A DNA stretch of 64,000 nt, taken from positions 124,001-188,000 of the forward strand of contig VCMS01000036.1 in NCBI GenBank assembly GCA_022539475.1, in the 5' to 3' direction. The first letter of the stretch is position 1. The number at the start of each line of letters is the position of its first letter. Made by a program: the position numbers and the translations under genes. Origin of the DNA: Gracilaria domingensis (lineage: Eukaryota; Rhodophyta; Florideophyceae; Gracilariales; Gracilariaceae). The notes beneath the pieces were generated by a model. The model made no database searches and was not told the origin of the DNA. It was given only the letters and a program-made list of their open reading frames with translations. This document shows, piece by piece, positions 1 to 10,969 of this stretch.

Positions 1-2
1 AA

Positions 3-260
3 ATGTGGGGGCACGCCATGCTACTGGTTTCAGTACGGCACCTTTGTTGTGGATACGCCGTTGCTGAGTATCCACTGCATTGTGACGATAGCAGCCACAA
101 CAACTTGGCCCGTAAAACGGCGTACAAGTGTTACGTTCGCGAACGATACGGATACTTGGGAGCCGTACATCGACTTCAGCTTCCGCAGTGCGTTCTGGAA
201 GCCATCCGCAGTTTATGACCTGACGAGAGAGGCACGTACATGGGCTTCAAAGAAGATTAG
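3..260 (+). pseudogene. P2X7 intracellular-domain-like fragment
   Basis: The reading frame carries the signature of the P2X7 intracellular (ballast) domain family. This is seen as TAYKCYV, then GYLG, then LPQCVLEAIRSL and, after an in-frame TGA at 216-218, PDERGTYMGF, ending with TAG at 258-260. In the family the order is an AY..(Y/F) block, a GxLG turn, a (V/L)P.CV..AIR helix and a G.Y.GF end. Copies of this domain are common in algae and invertebrates, often in multigene or mobile families, with no proven function outside the P2X7 receptor. The N-terminal Cys-rich part is missing or lies before the window. The stop inside the conserved block makes this a relic. The assignment rests on motif recall, not a search. 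Confidence 0.55.
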
Positions 261-416
261 AAACTGTGAGCCCTTGGAACCCATTAGATATGATTAGAGT
301 AGGAAATCCGCGACCCGGTAAGTGCATGATACAATCAGCATCCAGCAGGGGTATCTCATTGTGGCATCTCCCACTCACTGTTTCACTCGCTCACCATTTT
401 ACACGACACTATGTAG

Positions 417-689
417 ATGGGAGACAGGCCCCGCTTCTCTTCGCGCGGCGCATTGCATCTGCTAGATCTACCCGATGACGCCGTACTGCGCCTGCTGCAA
501 AAGCCCATTGGCGTTGGCGACGTGCATATCTGGAGCAACCTACGAGATGCCTGGAATGTGTCTACGACATGCAAATGGTTGTGCGCGCTAGCAACCAACA
601 TGCTTTCCCAACTGCCAGCGTCGGGTATGATAATGGTCGAAAACCTGGCGAAAGACGTGATGCAAGCCATCAACATGCCCGATTATTGA
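417..689 (+). CDS. F-box-like small protein (90 aa) or fragment
   Basis: A 90-residue frame opens with ATG. It contains LHLLDLPDDAVLRLLQ, a spacer, then LRDAWNVSTTCKWLCALA. This resembles an F-box, with its LP.e.l..I...L and DL.n.s.vCK.w..la pattern. F-box proteins recruit substrates to SCF ubiquitin ligases through Skp1. There is no substrate-binding domain after the F-box, so if the frame is real it is a fragment or a stub. It lies 8 bp upstream of the Tudor-SN relic in another frame, and the two are unlikely to be related. It could also be a chance frame. Confidence 0.35.
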   Translation: MGDRPRFSSRGALHLLDLPDDAVLRLLQKPIGVGDVHIWSNLRDAWNVSTTCKWLCALATNMLSQLPASGMIMVENLAKDVMQAINMPDY

Positions 690-697
690 AGGACTAA

Positions 698-1470
698 GTA
701 GAACACAGCGTTTTCGATCTGACCGCTGAGCAACAGAACCAGTCCAAGGCGAAGAGTTTTGTTGGGTTCGTGTGTGAGATTGGGTTTGGGGGACGTATTT
801 TTGTACAGAATCGAGATACTTGTAAGTTCGCCTTGGCATCGATTGAATCAGGTCTGCGTTTCATGTCACTTGACAGTCAGGCCGCCACTCTAATTGCAGG
901 ACTGCGAGCCGGACAAGTGGTGGCGGCAAGGCTCAGCGCAGATAAAGAATGGTACAGGGCGTGTATCAGCTATGTGCGCAAGTCTGGCGAGATTGACTTT
1001 CGTTTCTTAGACTACGGAAACGAAGATCGAGTGTCTATGAAAGACATATGGCATTTTGGCACCGTAGGTGGCGTTGCAACTGCGGCTCCGATTGCGGTCG
1101 AAGTTGCACTCGCTAATGTGTTCGTACCTGCGGAAGACGAGCCATGTGGTATCCCTGCTGGAGAATATCTGCAGGAGATGATATGTGGAAGAGAAGTGAA
1201 CGTCTCCACCTCATCGACGAAAGAGCCGTCAAGAGTTATTGGTGGCATCTTAGTGTCGACTGCTGATGGTTTGGACTCACATGTGCGCTCTTCGAGTGCG
1301 AGAGAAGAGATGTTGAAGGCCTGAGTAGCACGGTTTATTAGAAAGCGCGATCGGGCCTCAAGAACGGCTTTCAAAAGCTTCGTCAGTTTGAAGAAGTCGG
1401 CATTGCCTCTCGTGCGTATTTGTGGAACTATGGAGAGGTATTGGAATTGGACTTTGATGAAGATTGTTGA
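698..1470 (+). pseudogene. Tudor staphylococcal nuclease (SND1/TSN) C-terminal relic
   Basis: The frame open from 698 matches the C-terminal half of Tudor-SN, an RNA-binding and stress-granule protein of SN-type repeats plus an extended Tudor domain. Visible parts in order are FVCEIGFGGRIFVQN (start of the SN5a/Tudor block), AGQVVAARLSADKEWYRA, FRFLDYGNEDRV (Tudor core with the DYGN motif), then AGEYLQEMICGREVNV of the split SN5 repeat. A TGA at 1322-1324 interrupts it. The same frame goes on with VARFIRKRDRAS. Near 1370 the coding sense shifts frame to QKLRQFEEVGIASRAYLWNYG, ending EDC and TGA at 1468-1470, just as intact TSN ends in a helix plus acidic tail. The SN1-SN4 repeats are absent. 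One stop and one frameshift mark a decayed copy; a working gene is expected elsewhere. Confidence 0.75.
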
Positions 1471-1588
1471 ACATCTTTACCAAGAGTACAAGTAACAAAA
1501 GGTCTAAGATGATTTGTGACGAGAGAAGGCCATTGCAGTGAACTGCAACAGCTGGTGTTGATTGCATTAGATTTACGACGGCTAGCTG

Positions 1589-2040
1589 CTAAGACTGCGT
1601 CGACTGCATGTATTTGTAGGCGGGCGTGGCCCTGCACTTTAGTCTCAGGCGAAAACCGTCATTGCGATTGAGGTAGTACTTCTCGAGACGCTTATCTCTA
1701 ATGAATCCTAGATTCTGATAAAGAGGCAATGCGGCTTTGTTGCTTACTTCCGCTTCCAGAGTAACCTCGTGGAACCCGTTTGTTATCATCGTGTCAATGG
1801 CCGTTGAGACTAACTTAGAGCCCACTCCAAGCCATTTTGTCCCCGCGTACACGCACCATGGAGAGTCTCTTCCAGACGCGATGCGCACCGAAGAAGATAC
1901 AGCTTCTGCGCGTTGACAAGGACGACGGTCGCGGTGATCTTCTTCACGCCATATGGCGCCCACGCACGCGCGAATGCACGAGTGCGGACGTGAAGATGCA
2001 TTGGTCTGACAAAAAGAGCCTGATTCTGACCAGTTGTGGT
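1589..2040 (-). pseudogene. N-alpha-acetyltransferase 30 (NatC catalytic subunit) relic
   Basis: The minus-strand frame from 1963 down to 1589 holds the C-terminal half of a GNAT acetyltransferase very like NAA30. LGVGSKLVSTAIDTM is the acetyl-CoA-binding R/Q-x-x-G-x-G/A region, and EVTLEAEVSNKAALPLYQ followed by NLGFIRDKRLEKYYLN is the NAA30 hallmark. NAA30 acetylates N-terminal Met-hydrophobic proteins on ribosomes within NatC. The preceding stretch (about 1860-2040) keeps hints of the N-terminal part, such as LSDQCIFTSALVHS resembling the family's LSEPYSIFTYRYF, but in other frames. The first GNAT strands cannot be read in one piece. Frameshifts plus a degraded pantetheine loop point to a pseudogene. 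Confidence 0.65.
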
Positions 2041-2049
2041 GAGGAGTAG

Positions 2050-2400
2050 AACTTGCTGTTTACGCAGGAGCAGCGGGAGCAGATGCGAGTACGGCGAAAG
2101 ATTTGCTCTGGGATGTTCGAGGTGCTGCGAACAGTGTGCATGCGCGCGTCGTTGGTGCAGGGTTTACAAGCAGAAGATGGCAGAATGGGCGCGAGCACAA
2201 CGGTGGTGTCGCACTGGATCCGCGATTATCTCCCACGCAAAGCTGAAAATCGTGAATATAATCAAGACTTTGACGGCGGAGTGCTGGCGGAGTTGAACTA
2301 CGAGTGTTCGGATGACGAAGCGTTGGGCGGCGAGAGTTCGGATGAAGCTTCCATGGACGAGTGTGAGAGATGGGAATATAGATCTTGGACAGAGACATAG
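2050..2400 (+). CDS. Hypothetical acidic-tailed frame without a clear start
   Basis: An open frame of about 116 codons between TAG at 2047-2049 and TAG at 2398-2400. It has a basic N-terminal half and an acidic C-terminal half (ECSDDEALGGESSDEASMDE). No ATG opens it; the first in-frame ATG is inside, at QMRVRR. I recognise no domain. The charge pattern looks like coding sequence, but overlapping frames on both strands are also open here, so this is weak support. It may be the end of another gene remnant. Confidence 0.22.
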   Translation, partial: NLLFTQEQREQMRVRRKICSGMFEVLRTVCMRASLVQGLQAEDGRMGASTTVVSHWIRDYLPRKAENREYNQDFDGGVLAELNYECSDDEALGGESSDEASMDECERWEYRSWTET

Positions 2401-2930
2401 CCGGCGAACGACATGCTGCACCGCGAATCTACGCATCGCGTTGTGCCTCAATCTGCGCCCATAACACTCTCGATTTCTCCACTCCTTTTCACACCACCTC
2501 CTTACGGGCATCTCTATCGAGTTTCCAGGTTCTTCATTCTCGCCTTAGCTCTCTGACTCACTTGAGTCACTTCCGTATCCCCATGGACAGCGTGGTAGTA
2601 GTCCCAAAAGCTGGGTCAGCTCTTGTTCTTGCTCTGTGACGATGCGCAACACAGTATCAAGGTTATTGCGATAAGTATTTCCTCGCTAGTCACTTTGACG
2701 GGAGGGAGCTCCTGTGTCATCCATGCCACCAAGTCTTCGCCAGCAGTCATCGCGAACGTATCCTGCCGGGGTTGCACCTGTTCCGGATTCTTTAGGTTTG
2801 ATTGTCAAACCGCAAAGAGTTCACCGTTCTACTACTGCCTTCCTCTTGCGCGGTAAAATGAACAGAAGCGCTCTCGGTGCTCCTCTAAGCGTACGGGCTT
2901 TAACCTCACATCGAAAAGCTGAGCGAGAGC

Positions 2931-4805
2931 TCAGCTCTTGTGCACAGCTTTCGCGGTAGCAAGCGATGAAGTCACTGTGTTCTTTCTTTTCCTCTTTGCT
3001 TTTGTGCACAACAGTAGTTGTGCATCTCTTATTGCTCTATACAGATCAGGACGAATTTCGCGCAGGTCTTCCTTGTTGTGGTAGAAAGCAAAACAATTGA
3101 CGTGGAAGCCTTGTTTGCATTCGCTGCAAGAATACATGGAGCACTTTCCACGACCAGTTTTTGCAGTGAGGTTGCAGAGCGCGCAATGAACGCTTTTGCG
3201 TTCTTGGGTTTCGAATAAGATATGCTTGCGAGAATCGTGTGATGTGGATCGAGATTCATCAGGTACGGGTTCCGCCAAGAGAGCGAAAGGCAGTACAGAA
3301 CTTCGACGTTGTCTGTAATCCACATGCTCGGCCACCAGCTGTTGAATTATCCTATGTTTCATGGTGATGACATCAATAATAGGTTCTCCTTTCTTGGAGA
3401 TCGCATTCAACAACGCATGTGCGTTGATGACACTTGCATCTAATACAAAGGTAAGCAGACTCATCGTCACTCGTTTTTCTTTCCTCAAAGTGGCCGATGT
3501 TGAGCGCAATTGATCGAAGCGGTCCACGCCGTTCATGAATAAGTTATACGCTACGATTATTGCAGGTACGCGTAGAATACTTCTGCTCATAGAGTCATCT
3601 CCTGTCCATCTTGGTAACGCCGCAAGTCCATGAACGCATCGAACAGGATGATCATCCGGGTTCTGAATTCGATATCTCGGCGTTTCTGCCAAATCATTGG
3701 TATAGAAAGTGACCACCGTGCGGTCTTTGAAGACCACAAATCCAATGTTTCGGGCCACCGAAACTGCATGTTCTGAGGGATTTTGTTTTTCGTATACCTG
3801 AACCAAACACCACTCCCCTCGATTTGCGTGCTTCATACGATCGATGGCTTCTTTCAAGGAGAGCCTATTCAATCCGTCGACATTGTTAAAACGTACGGTG
3901 CCGAGTAATTTATACTCTCCGTCACTCAAGCGGGCCAGCTGCGCGGCCAGGACATGACGAGTATAAAAGTTATCTGTCACGATGAGTCGTCCATTTTCTG
4001 GAGTCGGGTGCAGTTTCGTCTGGTGCGCTACTTGTGCGCACCACAACGCTGAAGATGATGATTTTGCAACAAGCCGGCCATCTACTTTGCGATCAACTGA
4101 TCCTCGGAGTCCACGAAATACATTTGTGTATCGTTCAACCGGACTTTGTCCAGTTTTGTTCCCTGATCCGTTGTCGTGTAGCGTATGTAAATACGGATGC
4201 GCCCATCCTACAATCGCGTAAAACCTTATCCCGAACTTGACAGGCTTCGATTTCATGTAGGAGCGAGCGCGAGTTCGTCCCTTGCACCTCACTGTATTTT
4301 CGTCAAGAGTACTCACTCCGACAGGTACCGCTAGAGTTGCACTGTTACGCACAAAATGCTCTAACAGCTGGCGACTGTGCCAAAGTGGGTCTTATAATGC
4401 GACATCTTCTTCATAATGAGGATATATTCGAAGAGCAGATCTTATGCTCAAGAAGGCATCGCGTCCCAATACATTTTTGAAGAACCGTATGCCCAGTAGA
4501 TCATTAGTCGACCAGTAGTCCTTCAATCTGTTTAATTTGTGTACCGACGTAGCCAGTTCAAGCCCTAAGTAGGCAAGCATTTCGTCCATTCGAAACTGTC
4601 TTCTTCGCTTTCCTCGTTTGATCAGCTCTGCGCTCGTCCAAATGCGTATACAATTAAAAAAAGACGTGTTCATAAACAATAGAAACAATCCTAATTCTTT
4701 CTTGTGTGCGTAGGACCTTCTGATGAGACCTTCTTTCGATAGATGTAGACCACTTTTATCGCGCCATTTAGAGCAGTATGGATTGCTTTCATACAAGTCA
4801 CGCAC
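2931..4805 (-). pseudogene. piggyBac-type (DDE_Tnp_1_7) transposase with one internal stop
   Basis: Two reading-frame segments in the same frame, 4805-4392 and 4391-2931, are separated only by an in-frame TAA at 4392-4394. Together they encode about 620 residues. The first segment is the N-terminal DDE_Tnp_1_7 part (WTSAELIKRGKRRRQFRMDE, then DYWSTNDLLGI). The second has all three catalytic aspartates in the family contexts: TLDENT, IVTDNFY, and NGVDRFDQ. The C-terminus carries a cysteine-rich domain (CALC..., CSMYSCSEC, GFHVNC) that in piggyBac binds the terminal repeats. PiggyBac transposases excise and insert at TTAA by cut-and-paste. I could not find paired TTAA-flanked terminal repeats. 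The single stop with an otherwise open frame suggests recent inactivation. Confidence 0.85.
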
Positions 4806-6488
4806 TTCTGCCGCACCTAATGCAGTAATTTGAAATTCTTCTGTAGAGCAAAACCCCTTTTTCGGGGAAAGCCGCTAATAGCGCTTCATAACTACTAGAT
4901 CTGTTGCGACGCTAACACCCTCGGTTATGAGTATCGGTAGGGAGGATTGGCCCATTTTGGGAGCTTACCGGAGAAGGGTATAGTTTCCGGACACGTGTAG
5001 TGTGGCCGCCCCTAGCGGACGCCCCGTGAGTCAAGGGGGTACAGTGAGGCACACGTGGCCAATACGGGCCACGGTGCCAGCAGTCACTAGTAGTCTAGTG
5101 TAGCTTAGTGCCAGTATTTAGGCGACGACGACCGCCGTCGCCCCCACTAAGTAAACCCCAACAAGGGGAATCTTGGCTCTAACTAGTTCCGCTGGTGAAC
5201 GGTTCTACTCCATTGTGGAGAGTATCGCCACTACTCCGGTGTAGTTATCCCCCCTTGTCCGCCAAGGAACCACTGTCCGTACGCTACGGTATTACTTACT
5301 GCTTTTATTGTTTGTTCCTGTGTTGTTACTCTTACGTTGTTTACCCACCGTTGTGGTGTGTTCCGCCCTGTGTATACAGGTATATCCAGCGCTGTTTTCG
5401 CCATCCACCCCTGTTTCCTGGGTTCGTGTCCCGCGTACACGGCCCAACTTCCCCGTTCCTTTCCCCTTTTTATCCCCGCTAATTCGGATCTTCCCACTCT
5501 GGTGGTGTGCCCCCGCCTCATCGGGCCTACCACATTCGTGGATCCTCCTGACTCACCTCCGTCTGCAAGTCAGGAAGAGGTCGCCCGGAGTTACGCCCGG
5601 CACGTATCGACCTCACCGGAGGGCTCTTCCGTTGCGCCACCCCTTCATAGGGAGCAAGGCTGAACACCTTGAGAGTGCCGCGCACGCGGGTGGTTTTTGT
5701 CTCCTTCCGCGGAGTGGTTTTGCTCTACATCTTCGTCGTCATTATCGTCGTTGAGGACATTATGTGATTGTTCAAAATTGCATTCCCTAGTATTGCTATC
5801 TGCATGCGCACTTGCATGAGAGGACTGAAAGTGGGCAATTGTTACGCTCTCTGCCATACCACATTAAACTATGTTCATGAACCGCTACGCGTGTTGAACG
5901 CAGCGACTGCGGCGCTTGCACTGAATAAGATAGTGCGCCTGGTAAGCGCAACGGCAGAAAATACAGTGAACGGGTACAAGGTGGTGAAACGGACAGCGGC
6001 CGGCACCGATGTAGCCGTGGAGGTGGCGCTGCCCCTGGTCTGCCGGGGGAGCAAGGCAAAGCAACGACCGTGGCACTGGAGGTGGCGATGGGGCTGCACA
6101 AGGCGGTAGAACTGAACGCACGATTAGAGCGGCTCCTGAAGCGCGTTTCGCCTTTTTGCAGATCGTCGTTCCCACTGCAGGGTTGAGAGGCAAGTTTGAA
6201 GACAACCGGGAAAAGGTTGACTGTTGAAACGAGGCATGGTGGCCGTTAGACAGATAGAGAGTGACCACGAGATTTGGCGGTATTATGGGCAGTTGCGCAA
6301 TGGCACTTACGCTGTTATGCGCTCTGGGTCACATGCAGCGGCAGGCAAACATGCATGTTGAGATAGATGGTCCAGATTATGTGGCATATCTTTGCTATGC
6401 AATTCTATTGGGTCAAAGATTGCGACACAATTACTACGATGATTGGTTTGATCTCAAACTGATTGAATTTGCAGCCATTGGGAAGGAT
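4806..6488. other. Gene-poor interval with decayed repeat-like sequence
   Basis: No convincing gene. 4846-5660 is C/T-rich and resembles a long terminal repeat in texture: short hairpins near 4848-4866 and at 5083-5103, and long runs without coding character. I found no second copy, no primer-binding site and no TG...CA ends with duplication. 5768-6109 has overlapping open frames on both strands with low-complexity Arg/Trp/Ala composition and no domain. A frame at 6261-6503 ends inside the inverted repeat that follows and is probably fortuitous. Confidence 0.4.
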
Positions 6489-6611
6489 TTCGCTTATGTC
6501 TAGCTCACTAGACATAAGCGAAGCAGACAAGTGGCACGCTGAGAACGAACGGTTTTTTTGGTTGTCCAATCATGTTCGCCGCTTATTCCTAGTGAGCTAG
6601 ACATAAGCGAA
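6489..6611. repeat. MITE-like element with 23-bp perfect inverted repeats
   Basis: Positions 6489-6511 and 6589-6611 are perfect 23-bp inverted repeats (outer part TTCGCTTATGTCTAG). The left copy is itself part of a tight hairpin: 6489-6503 and 6508-6522 are 15-bp perfect arms around the loop CTCA. The same 15-mer motif therefore occurs three times in 123 bp. Size, terminal inverted repeats and lack of coding sequence fit a miniature inverted-repeat element or its solo end. I see no clear target-site duplication. Confidence 0.65.
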
Positions 6612-8517
6612 CCGTCTCAAAAGGGTTAAGGGTCATTCTCGAAATTTCCTTGAAAGTTTTAATCTCTAAACGGGACGGTAGAGCTTTGCGGAATGTCCTA
6701 TGAGTTTCACAAAAGACTGCCTCGTGGCTTTGCTCGGCTAAAAATAGACGTCATGCGTGCACGTTCGAGTTCTGCGTCGGTTATTTCACGGAAGTACTGA
6801 CCTCTCATTGTCAAAACCTTCAGGCTGGCTTTGCCGGTAATCTTCACCATGTAAAGAAACCAAATGATTTGTCCCGGGTCATTCGCTGGGAGACCTAGCT
6901 TGAACCTAGCCCGCTTCACTTCCAGCAATGTGTCGGTCGCGTTGATATACTCTCATTCCTAGGCCGAACGACGATCTCGGGATTTGAGCTGGGTTAAGAA
7001 TGCGCTGGGCTGGAGCTTAAAAAATTAATGTGATAGACGGGAACTTGGGGCTAACGGTCAAGCATGATGTTTCGCCTATCATTTTAGATCCCGACAGCTC
7101 AAGCCCGTATACATGAGTAACTAATTAGTCATTCTCAGTAGTTGATAGGCACCGCCTTTTTGTCCAAGTTAGTCATCATTTGTCATTGCTGATCGCCTAT
7201 GGCCCTTCTGTACCTTTGATGCGATTTTAAGCGGAAAGCAGTTCTCCCATTGCGTGCAATAAACCATTCTGATTCCCATGTCAACATAGTTCAGTTCAAA
7301 CATATTCTTTGATAACCTGAAACATCTGCATGGTTTTCAGATTTGTTGATTTGGCGAAAGACTGCGCATATTTGACACTGAGATGCAACACGTTATGACT
7401 CTATGACTTTTGGCGCAAAATGCGCTTCATACCGAATATTTGGTGCTGGATCCCTGATCTTTTCCTATTCCTCTTCGGTTTAGTTGTTGCTCAGTTTGCT
7501 TTTCAATGACAGCAGCTGTGGAAAGTGGCGCTTCTGCTGATGTTGGCTGTGAAGAGTTGATCATGTTTTCGAGCAACGAACGAGAGGACACGGACAACTC
7601 AGGTATATCGCCTTTTCCGTTGAGAACTCATTATTCTTCTTGATACTAGTATCTATTTGAACGTCGTATTGCACGTGGAACATATGTTCTTGATGTACAC
7701 GTAATATGACTTAAATAACTATATTGAGCTTTATCCATAAGTTAGTTAGATATGGTAGTCTTATAGAGGTTGTTAGTCAATCATAGTTAAGGGGATGCGC
7801 AAGCTCCCTGCAGATCTCTTACCAGTCCGTACGGAACGGTTTTCCTTCTTTACACAAGGTCTGAAAGGTTTAGATGTCACCGGGCCATGCGTGAAGAGAC
7901 GAAGCTTGCTCTGCCATTTCAAACGATGCGGGCGCGTATTAATGAAGAGTTACCGCTTTGGTGTGAAGGGAAGTTTCTTAGGCTAGCAAGAGAAACAGAA
8001 ATACGGAGAGAGAGAAAAACGGGCAGCGAGGCTGCGCAGGTAGGCGTTATATATGCACTGCGCAGTGTTTTCGCTCGCGGGAAGAGTGCTGTAAGGTAGG
8101 GGTCGATTCCGACGGCTAGCCGTTCAAATGTAGCCGTTTCATACGGCATCGGTTCTATCCGTGACGGTGATAAAATTCTGTGATGTCATTGGGTATCCGT
8201 TGACTGCCAATTACATTCATCGGAACAAAGTTCCACATACATCGTCTAGAACAACAGTAACCAAATTATTTGCCGACATCTCGGTGTCAGAGACCAGTGA
8301 ACCCAGTTTGATCTGACCGTTTGCTGATCAGGAAAAGAGAAATCCATTTGTATACACGCTTTCAAACGGCTGCAATATTACTCTTCTTCCGGGTACCGAG
8401 TTCGGCAGTCCAAATCCACCAGTATCCGGTCCAAACGCGGTATAAATTTCACATCCACCCAAACCCGGTCGAATTGCCCTCAGAACCAGAGATCCACCGA
8501 CTGTTTTCATTTTCATC
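6612..8517. other. Non-coding interval upstream of hAT transposase
   Basis: AT-richer intergenic DNA. The only open frames are short (a 73-codon minus frame at 6707-6928, and 60-76-codon frames at 7795-8149 on both strands) and show no recognisable domain. The last ~400 bp should include the left end of the hAT element, but I could not identify an 8-bp target duplication or terminal inverted repeat by eye. Confidence 0.35.
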
Positions 8518-10656
8518 ATGATATCCGACAGTATCCAGAAGTCAAATAACAAACCGGTTGAAAAACCGATTTTCTCTTACTTTCGCATCGAGACCAAAGA
8601 GGCTGCCATTGAAGTTGTCCGAAAAATAACAGTAGGTGCTACAACCAACTACCAGCTGGTTCACTGGCGTGATATGCGATCTGTTCGCAAGATGCGCTCG
8701 GAGCATTATAATAACTACGCTGTCTTATGTCATCTCAACACGAAAAAAGACGCCGGCTGGTTAGTATGCTCCTATCTGATTAGCGGACAATGCTCACTCC
8801 ACGCAGCTCTAAAACGATTTGATCCCGACCAGGGTACGTCTGTGCTCAAAAACCACACAAAGCTCCATTCGGAGGAGAAAAGGAAACGAACAATGGATGC
8901 AAATGTAGTGACAAAAGTGAACCAAACGCAGAAAAAGAGCATTATTGAGGCAGCGGCTTTTGCGGTTTCGGCTGGGCTGCTACCAATTTCATTTGCGTAC
9001 AAGAATCCGGGGATGGTTGCTTTTGCAAAAGCTTTAGTTGATGCGGGAAGGTCCATTCCAGTGACAACTGAACTTGACATTGAAGATATGCTGCCGTCCG
9101 ACAAAGCTGTTAGGGAGAGCATAATACGCATTGCGAAGGAGAGAAGGGAAAGATATCGTGTGGAAGAACCTAAGGAGGTGATAGGTCTTGGTGGAGGTGT
9201 CACTAGCGACGGTTTGAAGAATGATGTCAACGGTACAAAGTATTACGACTTTACCGCTCACTACTTCAAGCTAGGAAGTCCACATGTGTTAACGAAAGAT
9301 CGGCCGTTCGAGCTTGTATCGAAGATGATTTTCCTTATCGAACACAAAGGTGGGGAATCAGCACAGCAATTGCGCTCTGCGTTCGACCATGCATTGATAA
9401 CAAGAATCGGCGTTGAACTAGACGAGTTCATGAAAAACTTTACCTTTGTAACGGACTGCGCATCGAATATGCCCTGCGTCGTAGGCGCGTCATCGTCAAG
9501 CCAACGCGTGCCATTCAATGAGAAATGGATGGGATGCATATCCTATCAATTGAACACGGCAATGAAACATGCAGTGAACGCCGAGACGACTCGAAACTCT
9601 GTCATTGCGAATGATCTGTCTAGTGTTAAGACGATTGTAAGGATATTTAAGCAAGGAAACTGGAATCTATCTCTCCCAGATGGATATGCTCTTATACAGG
9701 AGGTAGAAACGCGATTTGGAACCACGTTCGCTGTGGTGGAGAGGTTTTTGAAATCGAGCAAGCATGTTGCTTCTATCATTGCGTCAAAGGACTCAGAGTC
9801 TGCGAAAACGGCGTTCGACTCTCTTCTAACCGAAACGAAGCCAAATGGTGACGTAGTGTATCCTGCATTGGAGACGATTTCTAATTGTTTGCGCCCCGTT
9901 TGTCACGTTCAAACGGCGTTAGAGGCGCAGAGTACCCCAACCATACATCTTATACTGCCAATGCTGGAGCAGCTTGATCACCAGCTTAAGCAAATTAGTA
10001 CGGGTATGGCAAAGGGGCCAAATTACGAGGTTCCTCATGCTTTAAGTAAGCAATTCAGCCAAAGTTTGCTCCACTTCTTGGCTAAGATTGAGATCCATAG
10101 CATGTGGGTGGCAGGGAGTTTGCTTCATCCCCGGTTACGTTCTCTAGGGTTTGTGGAGAACTGCGAGAAGCGTAACATGTTTAAAGCAAAAGGCGCTATT
10201 CTGATTAAACGCCTATTGCGTAATTATGCAGGTGCTGGTAACGAGGACACTGATGTTTGCATCGTTAACGATGTCATAGCACCAAAGGAGCTGGGGAAAG
10301 AGAGCTTTAATTTGTCAGACATGTTTGACATAGCAGATCGCGAAATGGCGGACCTGGATTCGTTTGAGAAATATATGGGACGGAGTTTTCCGCTGCCAGT
10401 GTTACAACAGCTCAGGACTGTTAAAAAGGAGGGAGAGGATCATAAGACAAAGCTGGTGAAGTTTTGGATTAGCCAATCTGCATTGTATCCTGATTTGTCA
10501 AAAGTAGCTTTACGTCTTTATGCAACACCTGTTTCATCCGCTTCAAGTGAGCGAAACTTCAGTGCTGTTAATAGAATTGTAACAGCAGATAGATCTAAGC
10601 TGAAGAGTAACTTAGTGGAAGATATGCTTTATCTTCGCTCAATGGTTCGCAAGTAA
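8518..10656 (+). CDS. hAT-family transposase, uninterrupted (712 aa)
   Basis: A full-length open frame starting at ATG 8518. The N-terminal ~130 residues hold C/H residues of a degenerate BED-type zinc finger (AVLCHLNTKK ... LKNHTKLHS). The RNase-H core follows: TSDGLKNDVNG (first catalytic Asp region), FVTDCASNM (second Asp), and an all-alpha insertion with ETRFGTTFAVVERF, equivalent to the PTRWNSTYEMLERF block of other hATs. The C-terminus has the hAT dimerisation region: LRLYATPVSSASSERNFSAVN, then DRSKLKSNLVEDMLYLRSMV. hAT enzymes move DNA by cut-and-paste, leaving hairpins on flanking DNA and 8-bp duplications. No stop or frameshift is seen, unlike every other transposase here, so this is the best candidate for a recently active copy. 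It may also be domesticated. Confidence 0.88.
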   Translation: MISDSIQKSNNKPVEKPIFSYFRIETKEAAIEVVRKITVGATTNYQLVHWRDMRSVRKMRSEHYNNYAVLCHLNTKKDAGWLVCSYLISGQCSLHAALKRFDPDQGTSVLKNHTKLHSEEKRKRTMDANVVTKVNQTQKKSIIEAAAFAVSAGLLPISFAYKNPGMVAFAKALVDAGRSIPVTTELDIEDMLPSDKAVRESIIRIAKERRERYRVEEPKEVIGLGGGVTSDGLKNDVNGTKYYDFTAHYFKLGSPHVLTKDRPFELVSKMIFLIEHKGGESAQQLRSAFDHALITRIGVELDEFMKNFTFVTDCASNMPCVVGASSSSQRVPFNEKWMGCISYQLNTAMKHAVNAETTRNSVIANDLSSVKTIVRIFKQGNWNLSLPDGYALIQEVETRFGTTFAVVERFLKSSKHVASIIASKDSESAKTAFDSLLTETKPNGDVVYPALETISNCLRPVCHVQTALEAQSTPTIHLILPMLEQLDHQLKQISTGMAKGPNYEVPHALSKQFSQSLLHFLAKIEIHSMWVAGSLLHPRLRSLGFVENCEKRNMFKAKGAILIKRLLRNYAGAGNEDTDVCIVNDVIAPKELGKESFNLSDMFDIADREMADLDSFEKYMGRSFPLPVLQQLRTVKKEGEDHKTKLVKFWISQSALYPDLSKVALRLYATPVSSASSERNFSAVNRIVTADRSKLKSNLVEDMLYLRSMVRK

Positions 10657-10969
10657 AGAAGGATTTCATGTGCGAAAGTGCTTGCTTCGGTGGCCATTGG
10701 CTTTCATACTATTCAAAGCTGTGGATGGCATATCAATCCAATAGCTTCTTCGCGCAGTTCAAATTGTTGGCCAATGTCCAAGCTAAGCGTCCACATGGCC
10801 TGCCTAGACAACAAAGGCAAACCTTTTCTATTTGTGGAACATCGGTTGGGCAACGCCGAACTTGCTTCTCGATCGTATGAATGCCGCCGGTACATGTCGT
10901 CTTACATTTTACATCGACGCTTTGCTATTAAAAGGCCTTCTCGAAAGAGAGATCATGTAGTCTCGAACG

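Noticed and set aside
4846-5660. Possible LTR of a retrotransposon
   Set aside because: The texture is suggestive, but there is no second copy, no TG...CA ends with duplication and no primer-binding site; kept only as a note in the interval description.
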